A stretch of 64,000 nucleotides of DNA from Prevotella sp. oral taxon 376 (GCF_003043945.1 NZ_PYXG01000001.1:2001868-2065867); one strand, 5' to 3'; counted from the stretch's first letter, positions 1 through 8,549 are shown. The notes: generated by a model not told the origin, from the letters alone. Made by a program: numbers and translations.

Positions 1-285
1 CTTGATGCGAGTGCCGGTAGAAACGCCACCCACAGCCTTGATAACCTTAATAGTTGTTCCGCTCACCTCCTTTACGGCGAAAGTCTGCAAAGGTTTAATG
101 GTGCGCTTCTGCTCATCCACGCATACAGGGGTCCCCGCAGGCAACACATGACCTGCTTTGGGGAGGTCTTTCAAATCAAAATTGAAGCCACCCGTCAGGA
201 GTTCTGGCTTTCCCTCAAACACCCTACGTGAGCCTCCTATCTTGCCATTGAACTTTATGTTCTGGCTAAAAGTTCCACTAATCAT
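1..285 (-). CDS. Phage head decoration/fibre-like protein, partial
   Basis: The frame is open from an ATG at 285 to the window edge (95 residues), so the C-terminus is missing. It contains an AGHVLPAGTPVCVD segment followed by short beta-rich stretches. That pattern is common in small capsid decoration or head-fibre proteins encoded between scaffold and major capsid genes. It lies directly downstream of the scaffold gene on the same strand with a 35-base gap, which fits a head operon. Family assignment rests on the LPAGTP-type segment and position only. It could instead be the start of a different virion protein. Confidence 0.55.
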   Translation of the reverse strand, partial: MISGTFSQNIKFNGKIGGSRRVFEGKPELLTGGFNFDLKDLPKAGHVLPAGTPVCVDEQKRTIKPLQTFAVKEVSGTTIKVIKAVGGVSTGTRIK

Positions 286-320
286 GTCTTTTTTTTGTTT
301 TTTTTGTTTTACTTAGCCGC

Positions 321-1145
321 TTACCGTAGCAGACTTTTGGTCTTTGCGGTAAGTTCGGCCTGTTTGGCAGCAGCCTCTCCTCGCTTCTTGAGATATTCTG
401 TAACTTCGTCGCTACCACCGCCGTTACCTGTTCCGCCTGCGGAGTCACCTCCGAACGGCTTTCCACTATCTCCATAGAAGTCTTTGTAACGCTCTTCGTA
501 GATTTTTTCTACCTTGATTTTCAACTCGTCTATATCGGAATCGGAGACGACCTCCAGCTCCTTAATGGACAAGTTGACCACGGCGTCACGGGATGCCTTG
601 CGTTCTTCCACAAGGTAATCCTTTAGTTGCTTTTTGATGTTGCTGATTTTTTCAGCTTCGATGGCTTTCTTGGAGCTTGCGATAAAATCAGAGGTTTCAT
701 TGAGCTTTCCGCCAATAAGTCCTCCTTTTCCATCTTCACCGAAAAGTTTGATGTTGTAAGCCTCAAGCGCCTTTTCCACAGCAGACTTTTCTTCACCATC
801 GTCTTTTTTACCATTAGCAGGATTCGTCTGGTGTGTCTTGTCCCACTCCGCCTTGAACTCCGCAATCTGTTTTTCAGCGAGAGCCTTAGCGGCACTTTCA
901 TTCTCCTTTGCCAGACGAGTCTTTTCCTCCGCCGTCTTAGTTGCCAAGTCATGCCGGTATTGCCCAGCATAATTTTTGACAACCTCAACAGGCAGTTTCC
1001 AAGTGTCATCTGTCACCTTATCGTCATCCGCAAACGATGGTAGGAATGTTGCGACAAGTGCATCTACAGTTTGTCCTGATAATACTCCAAAGTCGTTCTC
1101 TCCGACTCTGTTTTTCAATTCTTCAACAAGAGCTTCTTTCTCCAT
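321..1145 (-). CDS. Phage head scaffold protein (predicted)
   Basis: 274 residues, highly charged and mostly helical, with Lys/Glu/Ala-rich coiled-coil stretches across roughly residues 60-200. A Gly/Ser-rich linker (GGDSAGGTGNGGGSD) sits near the C-terminus, followed by a basic tail. This is the usual look of a tailed-phage scaffold that nucleates procapsid assembly and is then removed. The ATG at 1145 (MEKEALVEEL) is preferred over upstream starts because it lies about 30 bases from a minus-strand -7 box at 1175-1182. It precedes the decoration-like gene and diverges from the terminase gene. Composition and context support the call; no catalytic motif is expected. Confidence 0.7.
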   Translation of the reverse strand: MEKEALVEELKNRVGENDFGVLSGQTVDALVATFLPSFADDDKVTDDTWKLPVEVVKNYAGQYRHDLATKTAEEKTRLAKENESAAKALAEKQIAEFKAEWDKTHQTNPANGKKDDGEEKSAVEKALEAYNIKLFGEDGKGGLIGGKLNETSDFIASSKKAIEAEKISNIKKQLKDYLVEERKASRDAVVNLSIKELEVVSDSDIDELKIKVEKIYEERYKDFYGDSGKPFGGDSAGGTGNGGGSDEVTEYLKKRGEAAAKQAELTAKTKSLLR

Positions 1146-1174
1146 TGTATTTTGTTTTTTGTAAATTATTTTCG

Positions 1175-1182
1175 CAAATATA
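1175..1182 (-). promoter_or_regulatory. -7 promoter box for the scaffold/capsid operon
   Basis: On the minus strand this reads TATATTTG, matching the Bacteroidetes -7 consensus TAnnTTTG, about 30 bases upstream of the scaffold ATG. It is one arm of a 14-bp inverted repeat whose other arm is the plus-strand box at 1268. I see no convincing -33 element. Confidence 0.5.
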
Positions 1183-1267
1183 AGCATAGTTTTGATATGT
1201 AAAAACAATTTACGCAAAAATCTTTTACATTTTTGAAAAAATAATTTATTATAGAATGTATAATTGG

Positions 1268-1275
1268 TATATTTG
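1268..1275 (+). promoter_or_regulatory. -7 promoter box for the terminase operon
   Basis: TATATTTG followed by CGAAAA, 27 bases before the terminase ATG at 1302. Together with 1170-1183 it forms an inverted pair (TTTTCGCAAATATA / TATATTTGCGAAAA), so the two head operons are driven by mirror-image boxes about 85 bp apart. Such a pair could be co-regulated by one dimeric activator; that is inference. Confidence 0.5.
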
Positions 1276-1301
1276 CGAAAAATAATGTAAATAATTATTC
1301 G

Positions 1302-3947
1302 ATGTCAGGAGATACAATAAAACTATCTGCGCTTTCAAAAAAGAAGATTTATACAAATGAATATATCCAGAATTTGAGAAAGCAAGAAGAGAAAAACAAG
1401 AACTCAAAAGTGTTTATAGCACAAGAGGGGCCGCAAGAAGACGACTTGCATAGCAATGTAGATATTCTCGTAACCGGGGGGAACCGTGGAGGAGGAAAGG
1501 CGAATCCATATTCTACGCCTATTGCAACACCTAACGGCTTTGTTAAAATGGGAGACCTGGAAGTCGGAGAGTATATCTGCACACCGTATAATGGTATTCA
1601 GAAAGTAAGCCAGATTTTTGAACAAGGGGAGCAAACGATATACACATTTCATTTCAATGACGGGACGCAGTTGCAATGCATGGACAACCACCGTTTTTGG
1701 GCAAGACTTGGTGCGGATGGCGACTTTCAGGAATATACCGCAAGGGAAATATTGGACCAATACAAAATAGACTCGAATTTCCCGAATTCTCTTCGCACTG
1801 GAAAAACGGACTACTTTGAGATACCATTACCGGGCGAAGTGGAAATGAATGAGAACAAAACAGAGGTTGATCTTCCTATCCATCCTTTCCTTTTGGGTTA
1901 TATGAGTGGAAGTGGATATACCGAGTTTCCTAAAAAAGGCATTGACCTTGGTACGCACATGACCATATCAAGAAAGGTTTCCGGAGCAGGTTATCGTGTA
2001 CTGAAAAGACATGGGAGATATGTCCTCAAGGGGCTTCCCGACGAGGCGAGGCGGCAGATCACAAAGAAGAGGGGAAGGCAGTTCGCCCGTATTCCAAAAG
2101 AATACATGACGGCAAGCATATCGGCCAGATGGCAGTTTTTGCGTGGCGTGTTTTTTCAAAACGGTTTTTCAAAGAGAAAGCATCCACACCTTGTGTTGCC
2201 CAATAAACCGTTGATAGAGGACATTGCGATGCTTGCGCGTTCATTGGGAATATGGGCGAAGATTTATGAGGTCGTAGACGAACCTAAATATATCGGATGG
2301 TGGGGGATTGTGTTTGTTTGCCCGAATGACGCCGAAATATATTGCAAAGTGTGTTATCAGAAAATGGCACATGTCAACGGAGAAAAACCCAAAAATCCGA
2401 AAACCCCTAACACGCTTACGAAACAGATAATGTGGGTGCAAAAGATGAAAGACAAGAAGCCCTGTAGATGTATTACGGTTACGGGGAAAGACCACCTGTA
2501 CTTATCTGATGCCTACACGGTGAACCACAATACATTCACCCTGTTAATGGAACCGATGTATGACATTTCCAATCCAGACTTTAATGGTATCATTCTCCGA
2601 AAGAATAAAGACGACTTTAACAACATTATTCGAGACAGCAGAAGATTATATTCAAAATTCGGTAGATACAATAAGTCAAAAGACGACATGGCTTGGTATT
2701 TCTACTCTGGGGCAGACTTGAACTTTGGAATCTATGACATGCCCTACGATGACTTTGACGACAAGTATCGGGGACAGCAATTTGCGTATATTGGAATTGA
2801 CGAATTGCCTCAGATGTCATTTCAAATGTTCAAATTCCTACTGACCAGCAACCGTAATGGTTCGGGCATAAGGTCTCGAATATTGGGAACATGCAACCCT
2901 GACCCGCTATCTTGGCTTAGAGTGTTTATTGATTGGTTCATTGGGAAAGACGGCTTACCTATACCCGAGCGGAATGGTGTAATAAGGTATTGTTATATGA
3001 AAGGAGATTCTGTTGATGATACCGTATGGGGTAATACACCCGAAGAGGTTTACGAGCAATGCAAGGAAGAAATTGACAGCCGATGGGATCCGTCGTATGA
3101 AGAAATGGGGTACGACAAGAAATCTTTTTTTGTAAAGTCTATGACTTTCATAAAAGCCGACCTTAAATACAATAAGAAACTCCTTAAATCTGACCCGGGT
3201 TATTTGGCGGGACTTCACAACCAAACAGAAGAAGTAAAGGCTCGTGAATTGGACGGAAACTGGAACTTCATGGAAATGGGAGACGACATGGTAAAGATGT
3301 CGCACATGGAAAGATGTTTTCGCAATGACCAAATGCTTGGCGATCATGTTCATAGAGCGACTTGTGACGTGGCTTTTACCGGAGGAGACAATTGTGTCCT
3401 GTGGCACTGGATAGGATGGCATCTTGCGGACATATTTGTCTGTAAACTCGACTCTATGTCTACCTGTCAAGCGACAGAGGCAAAACTGACAGAATGGGGT
3501 GTTACGGAAAAGAATTTTTGTTACGACCTAAATGGGTTGGGGCAAACCTTTAAAGGGTACTTCAAGCATGCCGTTCCGTTCAACAACATAGAAGCTGTGC
3601 AGGCAAAATACAAGAATGTCTATGACAATGTAAAGAGCCAGTGTGCCTACATGTTCGCAATGAAACTCCAACAGGCGGGAATAAGCTTTGAACCGACATT
3701 GCTTGAACGGAAGTTCTCAGGAAAAGGATATGACGGGAAACTGTTGAAAGATGTTTTGCAGGTTGAACGAAAGTGCATCAGGCAAGACATAAGCAAATTG
3801 GATAAAGGCTGGTGCCTAATAAAAAAAGAGCAAATGAAACGCCTTGTAAAACATTCCCCCGACTTCTTTGAAGCGTTGATTATGAGAATGTATTTTGAGA
3901 TAAACAGACAATCTGTAAAGATACCGTCTTGGGTGAGAAATTTTTAA
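1302..3947 (+). CDS. terL: Terminase large subunit with in-frame intein
   Basis: 881-residue precursor. The extein is a DNA-packaging terminase. Its Walker A (GGNRGGGK...TFTLL) is split by an insertion of residues 67-410. Walker B follows as YIGIDELPQM. A C-terminal nuclease-like region has Asp-containing segments CDVAFTGGDN and CYDLNGLGQT and ends in SPDFFEALIMRMYF, typical of TerL. Removing the insertion rejoins GGNRGGGK to TFTLL and gives a 537-residue protein, a normal TerL length. It is followed after 27 bases by the portal gene. ATP-driven packaging and headful or site cleavage are family knowledge; the motifs are seen directly. Confidence 0.93.
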   Translation: MSGDTIKLSALSKKKIYTNEYIQNLRKQEEKNKNSKVFIAQEGPQEDDLHSNVDILVTGGNRGGGKANPYSTPIATPNGFVKMGDLEVGEYICTPYNGIQKVSQIFEQGEQTIYTFHFNDGTQLQCMDNHRFWARLGADGDFQEYTAREILDQYKIDSNFPNSLRTGKTDYFEIPLPGEVEMNENKTEVDLPIHPFLLGYMSGSGYTEFPKKGIDLGTHMTISRKVSGAGYRVLKRHGRYVLKGLPDEARRQITKKRGRQFARIPKEYMTASISARWQFLRGVFFQNGFSKRKHPHLVLPNKPLIEDIAMLARSLGIWAKIYEVVDEPKYIGWWGIVFVCPNDAEIYCKVCYQKMAHVNGEKPKNPKTPNTLTKQIMWVQKMKDKKPCRCITVTGKDHLYLSDAYTVNHNTFTLLMEPMYDISNPDFNGIILRKNKDDFNNIIRDSRRLYSKFGRYNKSKDDMAWYFYSGADLNFGIYDMPYDDFDDKYRGQQFAYIGIDELPQMSFQMFKFLLTSNRNGSGIRSRILGTCNPDPLSWLRVFIDWFIGKDGLPIPERNGVIRYCYMKGDSVDDTVWGNTPEEVYEQCKEEIDSRWDPSYEEMGYDKKSFFVKSMTFIKADLKYNKKLLKSDPGYLAGLHNQTEEVKARELDGNWNFMEMGDDMVKMSHMERCFRNDQMLGDHVHRATCDVAFTGGDNCVLWHWIGWHLADIFVCKLDSMSTCQATEAKLTEWGVTEKNFCYDLNGLGQTFKGYFKHAVPFNNIEAVQAKYKNVYDNVKSQCAYMFAMKLQQAGISFEPTLLERKFSGKGYDGKLLKDVLQVERKCIRQDISKLDKGWCLIKKEQMKRLVKHSPDFFEALIMRMYFEINRQSVKIPSWVRNF
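1500..2531 (+). other. Intein in TerL Walker A, degenerate LAGLIDADG endonuclease
   Basis: 344 residues between GGNRGGGK and TFTLL. Block A begins A-NPYSTPIATPNG, so the first residue is Ala rather than Cys or Ser. Block B contains MDNHRFW. The C-terminus runs RCITVTGKDHLYLSDAY to VNHN, then Thr(+1). The usual block F Asp (as in DLTV) is Cys here. With Ala1 this resembles class 3 inteins, which use an internal Cys, but block G has Asn where class 3 usually has Thr. The central region has two LAGLIDADG-like helices, LLGYMSGSG and LRGVFFQNG. In both, the catalytic Asp position is replaced (Ser and Asn), so the homing nuclease is probably dead while splicing may persist. Confidence 0.85.
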
Positions 3948-3974
3948 CACACAAACACAAAAGGATAACAAAAT

Positions 3975-5738
3975 ATGGATTTGACACAATTTGCAACGAG
4001 AACAGAGGAAACTTCCTTGCCAAAGGTGAGAGATCTGTTGACAAAGAAACCGTTTACGAGAGTAATGCCGAATGGACATTATGACCACGGCGTAAGATAT
4101 GGCGACCCTATGGAAGAGTCGCCGACAAATGATTATCTCTACCGGAAGATAGTAACCCAAGAGGATTTTGCAAGGGAATTAGATCCTTATGGGCATCTTA
4201 TCAACGATCGAGAGTATTATCACGATATTTGGAGACAGGACACTCGAGAGGACGGAACGGGACTTTGGTATCTGGAAGAAGTTCCACGCTACGCATTTAG
4301 TTTCCAATATGTTATACTGCACAAGCAACTTACACATCTTACTGGTAATGACATTCAGTTTGAGCTTGCCGATAAAAAGGATGATGATAAATCGAGAGAG
4401 ACTTATAATGCTTTCAAAAGAGGCTGGCAAGAGCGCAACATGGAGACGGCGTGGTACAAGTTAGCTAAGTCTGTTAAATCTACAGGCGACGGAGCAATGG
4501 TAGGCTATCTTGACAGAGGAAAGTTCGGATGGAAAGTGTTGTCTTTCTCAAATGGCGATAAGCTCTTCCCGCACTATGATTTGCGAACAGGGGAGCTGAA
4601 CGCTTTTGCTCGTACTTACTGCAACTATGATGAAGACGGACGAATTATCAACCGCTATGTGGATGTTTGGGATAACAAATACTACTATCGTTTCAAGGCT
4701 GCCGGAGACGCCTCCACCGCAATCGGGAAGTTCAAGCAGACCGTCCTCAATCTTTTTAATGTAAATGGTTACGCACTTGACGAAAGGGAGGTGCACGGAT
4801 TTGAGTTTATTCCTGTCGCATACCATCGTGATGATATGGGGGCGTGTTGGACGTTCTCACAAGAAACTATTGACAATTACGAAATGGCCTTTTCCCGCAT
4901 GGCGCAGAGCAATCACGACTTCGGCTTACCGATTATGTATGTAAAAGGTGAGGGTTCGGAAGAGGTATCAAAGCAAGATATGAGCCATGCGTCAAAAATC
5001 TTCTTCTTGCCGTCAGATGGCGATATGGGGTTCCTCAACAAACAAGACGCAAGCACGGCATATAAGACCGAGCTTGAGGTTTTGGAGAAACAGATATATA
5101 CGCAATCATTTACCGTCATTCCTCCAGAGTTAAAATCAGGAGACCTGCCCGGAGTGGCCATTAAACTTCTCTACTCCCCTGCTTATGAGAAAGCGATGTC
5201 TGATGCCAATGAGTATGACGCTGTTGTAGACGAAATGGTTAAAATCTTCTCGTTTGGATATGGGGTAGAAACGGAAAATCAACTCGACTTTAAGAACACA
5301 CCCATTTCCCACTACATCAAGCCGTATGTTCACCTCAACGAGACAGAGCTAACCAACAACCTTGCTATTCAGGTTCAGAACGGCTTCTTGTCAAAGCAAA
5401 CAGCAAGCGAAAAGTCTGTATATGCGACACCACAAGAATGGGATAGAATACTTGCGGAGAAAAAGCATGAGCAAGAAATGGACCTAATTCTTGAGGAACA
5501 GAAACTCGAAATACAAACCGAGAATACAGTTGAGCAGACGAAAGAACTGAACGAGGTTAACGAAAGTGGCGACAACGATGCTCCAAAGGAGGGTGCAAGC
5601 GCAAAAGGCGATACAACGGCGACAGGTGTAAGTTCAGGGAAAGGCGAGTTCATGTGGGACAAATGGGGCAATAAAATAGACCCTAAGACGGGAAAGACCT
5701 ATTCTAAATGGGACAAATTTAATCAGACCAAACGATAG
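3975..5738 (+). CDS. Phage portal protein
   Basis: 587 residues immediately downstream of TerL and upstream of the head-morphogenesis gene, the standard portal position. The sequence is mixed alpha/beta, with KLAKSVKSTGDGAMVGYLD near residue 160. The C-terminal helical region (about 500-560) is rich in Glu, Lys and Asn, followed by a Gly/Lys tail. Portals form the dodecameric DNA gate at the capsid vertex and dock the terminase. There is no catalytic motif to check, so the call leans on order, length and general resemblance to Bacteroidales phage portals. Confidence 0.85.
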   Translation: MDLTQFATRTEETSLPKVRDLLTKKPFTRVMPNGHYDHGVRYGDPMEESPTNDYLYRKIVTQEDFARELDPYGHLINDREYYHDIWRQDTREDGTGLWYLEEVPRYAFSFQYVILHKQLTHLTGNDIQFELADKKDDDKSRETYNAFKRGWQERNMETAWYKLAKSVKSTGDGAMVGYLDRGKFGWKVLSFSNGDKLFPHYDLRTGELNAFARTYCNYDEDGRIINRYVDVWDNKYYYRFKAAGDASTAIGKFKQTVLNLFNVNGYALDEREVHGFEFIPVAYHRDDMGACWTFSQETIDNYEMAFSRMAQSNHDFGLPIMYVKGEGSEEVSKQDMSHASKIFFLPSDGDMGFLNKQDASTAYKTELEVLEKQIYTQSFTVIPPELKSGDLPGVAIKLLYSPAYEKAMSDANEYDAVVDEMVKIFSFGYGVETENQLDFKNTPISHYIKPYVHLNETELTNNLAIQVQNGFLSKQTASEKSVYATPQEWDRILAEKKHEQEMDLILEEQKLEIQTENTVEQTKELNEVNESGDNDAPKEGASAKGDTTATGVSSGKGEFMWDKWGNKIDPKTGKTYSKWDKFNQTKR

Positions 5739-5789
5739 TGTTTCTTGAATAAATAGACGACCGTTAAATTTTGGAAATAGACTTTAGAA

Positions 5790-6698
5790 ATGAGTAGTGC
5801 TATCAGCATAAATTTAGATACCTCAAAGTATCGCATGCCCACACAAGAAGATATAAACAACGCCAAGAAGTTTATAGTAAGAAGAAGCTACCATGCCTCT
5901 ATACTCGAAAGCAGGGTAAATGCTATTCTTGTTGAAGCGGCAGGCGAGATTGCTGAAATATGCCTTAAATACAACATTCCAGCCCGAGACTTCACGATGA
6001 ATGCAAACAAACAGATGTTTGCGGAAGTAGAAGAAGTTATGGACAGGATAGATGAGCAGATTATGAGCCTTATTGAGCAGTTTTCAACAATGGTAACAGA
6101 TAACCAAGCAAGGAAAAAGCTATTGGCTCTCTACATTGCTTCTCTTGGCCGTGGGAACAACAACCTGCAACAGACGCTTGACGGCTACTTGTATAGGTAC
6201 CTATATGACTTAGAGGCTATCATTGCCTCCATGAAACTCGCAAAAGAAAATGAAAGTAAACTGACAACCGTAGCAATCGTGTCCAAAGTCAAGTCTTCCC
6301 AACATGCTATATATACCACCCAAGAGGTAAAACAAGCCATGTCGGCTAAAAATGTAGCATCTATGCAAGCCATGTACATTCGGTCGCATGGCAGACATAT
6401 AGACAACACGGGCTTGTCTTATGTGGGTAGTAGCAATTCCAATGCGAATAACATTCTTCGCATGGCACGCACCACTATGGATATGGCGTGGATGCGGAAC
6501 TTGTCCATTGATTATCAGGAGAATGCTGAAATAGTCGGTTTCTTTGTGTCTCGTGGAAGCTCATACGACTGTAAAATCTGCGATTCACAGGTTGGTTTTC
6601 ATGTAAAAGGCGATTTGGAAGAGTTGCCATTGTACCATCCGAATTGTAAATGTTGGGTGATGCCAATTTATTCAAACAAAGACAAATACAATATTTAG
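5790..6698 (+). CDS. Phage head morphogenesis protein (SPP1 gp7 / Mu F-like)
   Basis: 302 residues. The C-terminus has a Cys/His cluster, SSYDCKICDSQVGFH then LPLYHPNCKCWVMPIY. This CxxC...HPNCxC arrangement is the signature of the minor head/morphogenesis family. The N-terminal two-thirds are helical. It follows the portal after a 51-base gap and is 3 bases before the next gene. Members sit inside the capsid and take part in head assembly or DNA ejection. Motif and order agree well. Confidence 0.85.
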   Translation: MSSAISINLDTSKYRMPTQEDINNAKKFIVRRSYHASILESRVNAILVEAAGEIAEICLKYNIPARDFTMNANKQMFAEVEEVMDRIDEQIMSLIEQFSTMVTDNQARKKLLALYIASLGRGNNNLQQTLDGYLYRYLYDLEAIIASMKLAKENESKLTTVAIVSKVKSSQHAIYTTQEVKQAMSAKNVASMQAMYIRSHGRHIDNTGLSYVGSSNSNANNILRMARTTMDMAWMRNLSIDYQENAEIVGFFVSRGSSYDCKICDSQVGFHVKGDLEELPLYHPNCKCWVMPIYSNKDKYNI

Positions 6699-6701
6699 AA
6701 T

Positions 6702-7247
6702 ATGGATTTTTCAAAAAGAATAGAAAAAGAAGCGAAGAAATACGGCGTCGAGGCTCAACAGCTAATAATGGCGGACTTGATAAGTATAGGATATACTACA
6801 AACGAGGCTTACGAGATAGTATATCAAGAGAACTCGGTGCTGAACTTTCAACAAAATCAAAGCATACGAGATGGGAAAACCAAGTCAGGGCGTTTCAAGG
6901 AGATGCTGAGCGACCGTATAGAAAAACTAAGTTCAAGAATAGTATTGCCTAATGGGGAGGATATAGAACTTATAAGTACGGAAGACGCAGCAAAGCAGGT
7001 TTTGAGAGCTGCGCAAGCTCTTCCCGAGGGCTCAAAGGAACGTGGTGAAATGTTTGTGAAATACACCGATCTTTTACGTCGCAATACAACCGTGGATGCA
7101 GAACCTGAAGAAGACAACATTCGCATTTACCTGCCTTTGAAGTGTAACGACTGTCCATTACTTCAAGAATACAATGAGAAACAGAAAGAGATAGAGGAGG
7201 CGAGAAAGGCTAAAATGCAAGAAGATAGTACTAATTCGTTGGAATAA
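6702..7247 (+). CDS. Conserved phage head-module protein, function unknown
   Basis: 181 residues starting 3 bases after the morphogenesis gene. The N-terminal half is helical (AKKYGVEAQQLIMADLISIGY...). A NIRIYLPLKCNDCPLLQEYN segment and a strongly charged coiled-coil tail (about 150-175) follow. Position as last gene of the terminase operon would suit a small terminase or head-completion protein, and the helical N-terminus is compatible with DNA binding, but I do not recognise a family motif. A strong terminator follows at 7286. Confidence 0.6.
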   Translation: MDFSKRIEKEAKKYGVEAQQLIMADLISIGYTTNEAYEIVYQENSVLNFQQNQSIRDGKTKSGRFKEMLSDRIEKLSSRIVLPNGEDIELISTEDAAKQVLRAAQALPEGSKERGEMFVKYTDLLRRNTTVDAEPEEDNIRIYLPLKCNDCPLLQEYNEKQKEIEEARKAKMQEDSTNSLE

Positions 7248-7285
7248 TCTATTTTTCCGCTATTGGCGTAAGCTAAATAATGAGT

Positions 7286-7327
7286 CTGCAGTCTTTTAAC
7301 ACTTTATGTTTGGAAGATTGCAGTTTT
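7286..7327 (+). terminator. Terminator of the TerL-portal operon
   Basis: CTGCAGTCTT (7286-7295) pairs with AAGATTGCAG (7314-7323), a 10-bp stem with one G-T pair, followed by TTTT. It overlaps the -33 region of the next promoter, so ending one transcript and starting the next are packed into about 50 bp. Confidence 0.6.
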
Positions 7328-7340
7328 ATTTGTATCTTTG
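7309..7340 (+). promoter_or_regulatory. Promoter of the rha leader/antirepressor unit
   Basis: TTTG at 7309 and TATCTTTG at 7333-7340 match the Bacteroidetes -33/-7 pair with 20 bases between. The predicted start lies in the first copy of a 15-base direct repeat (7345-7359). Confidence 0.75.
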
Positions 7341-7344
7341 CAGT

Positions 7345-7533
7345 GTTCAAAAATTGTAGCGGCATTGAAAGTCGCTAATCCTTATTGATTAAGCGGCATT
7401 TTTTATGCCTACCAAGAAAGAAAATATAAAATTTGCCGCACCGAGTCGTGAAACGGAAACGTTCACGCTGCTTTGCTACAAGGCAGGAACAACTCGTAGT
7501 GCGGCTTTATAAAATACAGTTCAAAAATTGTAG
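7345..7533 (+). ncRNA. Structured leader flanked by duplicated 5' UTR (leader A)
   Basis: GTTCAAAAATTGTAG occurs at 7345-7359, right at the expected transcript start, and again at 7519-7533, three bases before the rha ATG. Between them lies a foldable RNA. Its outer stem is GCCGCAC (7435) with GTGCGGC (7499), a 3'-side TA bulge, then an inner stem CGAGT/ACTCG. Inside are two hairpins, one closed by CGTGAA/TTCACG and one by CTGC/GCAG. A shorter hairpin, GGCATtttttATGCC, lies at about 7395-7409. The same plan recurs at 26379. Function unknown; an attenuator or a c4-like antirepressor control RNA is possible. Confidence 0.6.
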
Positions 7534-7536
7534 ATA

Positions 7537-8274
7537 ATGGAAAATTTAGTTTTCAAAGGAGAGAACAGCCAAGCACTGACAAACAGTTTGTTAGTTGCTG
7601 AAAAGTTCGGTAAAGAGCATCGCAATGTATTGCAGTCAATTAGGGACTTAATGGGGACTGCTGAATTTTCAGCATACCCCCAAATGTTTGTAGAAACGGT
7701 CTATTACAATCAGCAGAACGGGCAGGAATATCCAATGTTCGTTATGAACCGTGACGGCTTCACTCTCCTTGCTATGGGGTTCACGGGTAAAAAGGCTATG
7801 AAGTTCAAACTTGACTACATTGCAGCTTTTAACAAAATGGAGAAAGCCCTAAAAGATGGTCAAAAGAATCTGTCGGGTGCAGAATATCTGTTACAGCAGG
7901 CGCAACTCATGGTTGAACAGGAACGCAGGTTGAAGACATTGGAGAACCGTATGGACACCCTCGACAAGGAGCGAGAGGAAAACGGTCGTAAGTTACTCAG
8001 CGTGAAACTATCTAACGAACGAGCACCACAACAGACGATGAAATCAAAAATAAGGGAACTCGTTAACCAATATTCATCGGCAACAAACACAAGCCAACAA
8101 AACGTGTGGCATCTGGTGTACAAAAAGCTATACTATGTGTATCACATTTCCATAAACAGCTACCACAAACTCACTCCAAAAGAAAGTAAACTTGATGTGG
8201 CAGAGAGAAATGAGTTACTCGGAAAGATATTCAATATCGTGTCAGATTTGATTAGAGACACAAAAGCTGCATAA
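7537..8274 (+). CDS. Rha-family antirepressor with ORF6C-type C-terminus
   Basis: 245 residues. The N-terminal Rha domain is clear: SLLVAEKFGKEHRNVLQSIR, then FVMNRDGFTLLAMGFTGKKA and a helix ending YIAAFNKMEKAL. A coiled coil follows at about 120-165. The C-terminus (TNTSQQNVWHLVYKKLYYVY) resembles ORF6C domains of phage antirepressors. Such proteins bind repressors or replication control targets and push lysogens toward lysis; that is family knowledge. It is transcribed alone behind a structured leader and ends at the hairpin at 8282. Confidence 0.88.
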   Translation: MENLVFKGENSQALTNSLLVAEKFGKEHRNVLQSIRDLMGTAEFSAYPQMFVETVYYNQQNGQEYPMFVMNRDGFTLLAMGFTGKKAMKFKLDYIAAFNKMEKALKDGQKNLSGAEYLLQQAQLMVEQERRLKTLENRMDTLDKEREENGRKLLSVKLSNERAPQQTMKSKIRELVNQYSSATNTSQQNVWHLVYKKLYYVYHISINSYHKLTPKESKLDVAERNELLGKIFNIVSDLIRDTKAA

Positions 8275-8281
8275 TACAATA

Positions 8282-8312
8282 AGAGGGGGTGAACAAAATA
8301 AGCACCCCCTCT
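8282..8312. terminator. Strong hairpin between convergent genes
   Basis: AGAGGGGGTG (8282-8291) and CACCCCCTCT (8303-8312) give a perfect 10-bp stem with an 11-base loop. It lies between the rha gene and the end of the leftward operon. On the minus strand it is followed by TTATTGT, weakly T-rich, so it could serve both directions. Confidence 0.65.
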
Positions 8313-8382
8313 AAAGCAAGTGTCGCATCAAAAACATACGACGCCGTAACTCTTTCTACACATGGCAGGCGAGTTGAAATAT

Positions 8383-8547
8383 TCACATAGAAACAAGCCA
8401 CCATGAAACTACAAAAAACTCTATGTATGAGGCTACTGTCAATCTGAAAAGAAAAACGAGTATTCCCCAGTACCACAAGTCTATCTTGGTTGCACGGTAA
8501 ACCCAGTATGACAAAAAGACTGAAACCAGAATTACAAGCCAGACCAT
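8383..8547 (-). CDS. Small two-helix membrane protein
   Basis: 54 residues. Two hydrophobic helices (WLVILVSVFLSYWVY and WYWGILVFLFRLTVASY) are separated by a short charged loop (RATKIDLW). The ATG at 8547 lies just past the stop of the upstream gene, so translation is probably coupled. It is the last gene of the leftward operon. Size and topology would fit a class II holin or a lysis-inhibition or exclusion peptide, but nothing specific proves that. Confidence 0.55.
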   Translation of the reverse strand: MVWLVILVSVFLSYWVYRATKIDLWYWGILVFLFRLTVASYIEFFVVSWWLVSM

Positions 8548-8549
8548 GG

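Noticed and set aside
2955..3470. Minus-strand frame of 171 codons inside TerL
   Set aside because: Shadow of the terminase reading frame; no leader and unlikely composition.
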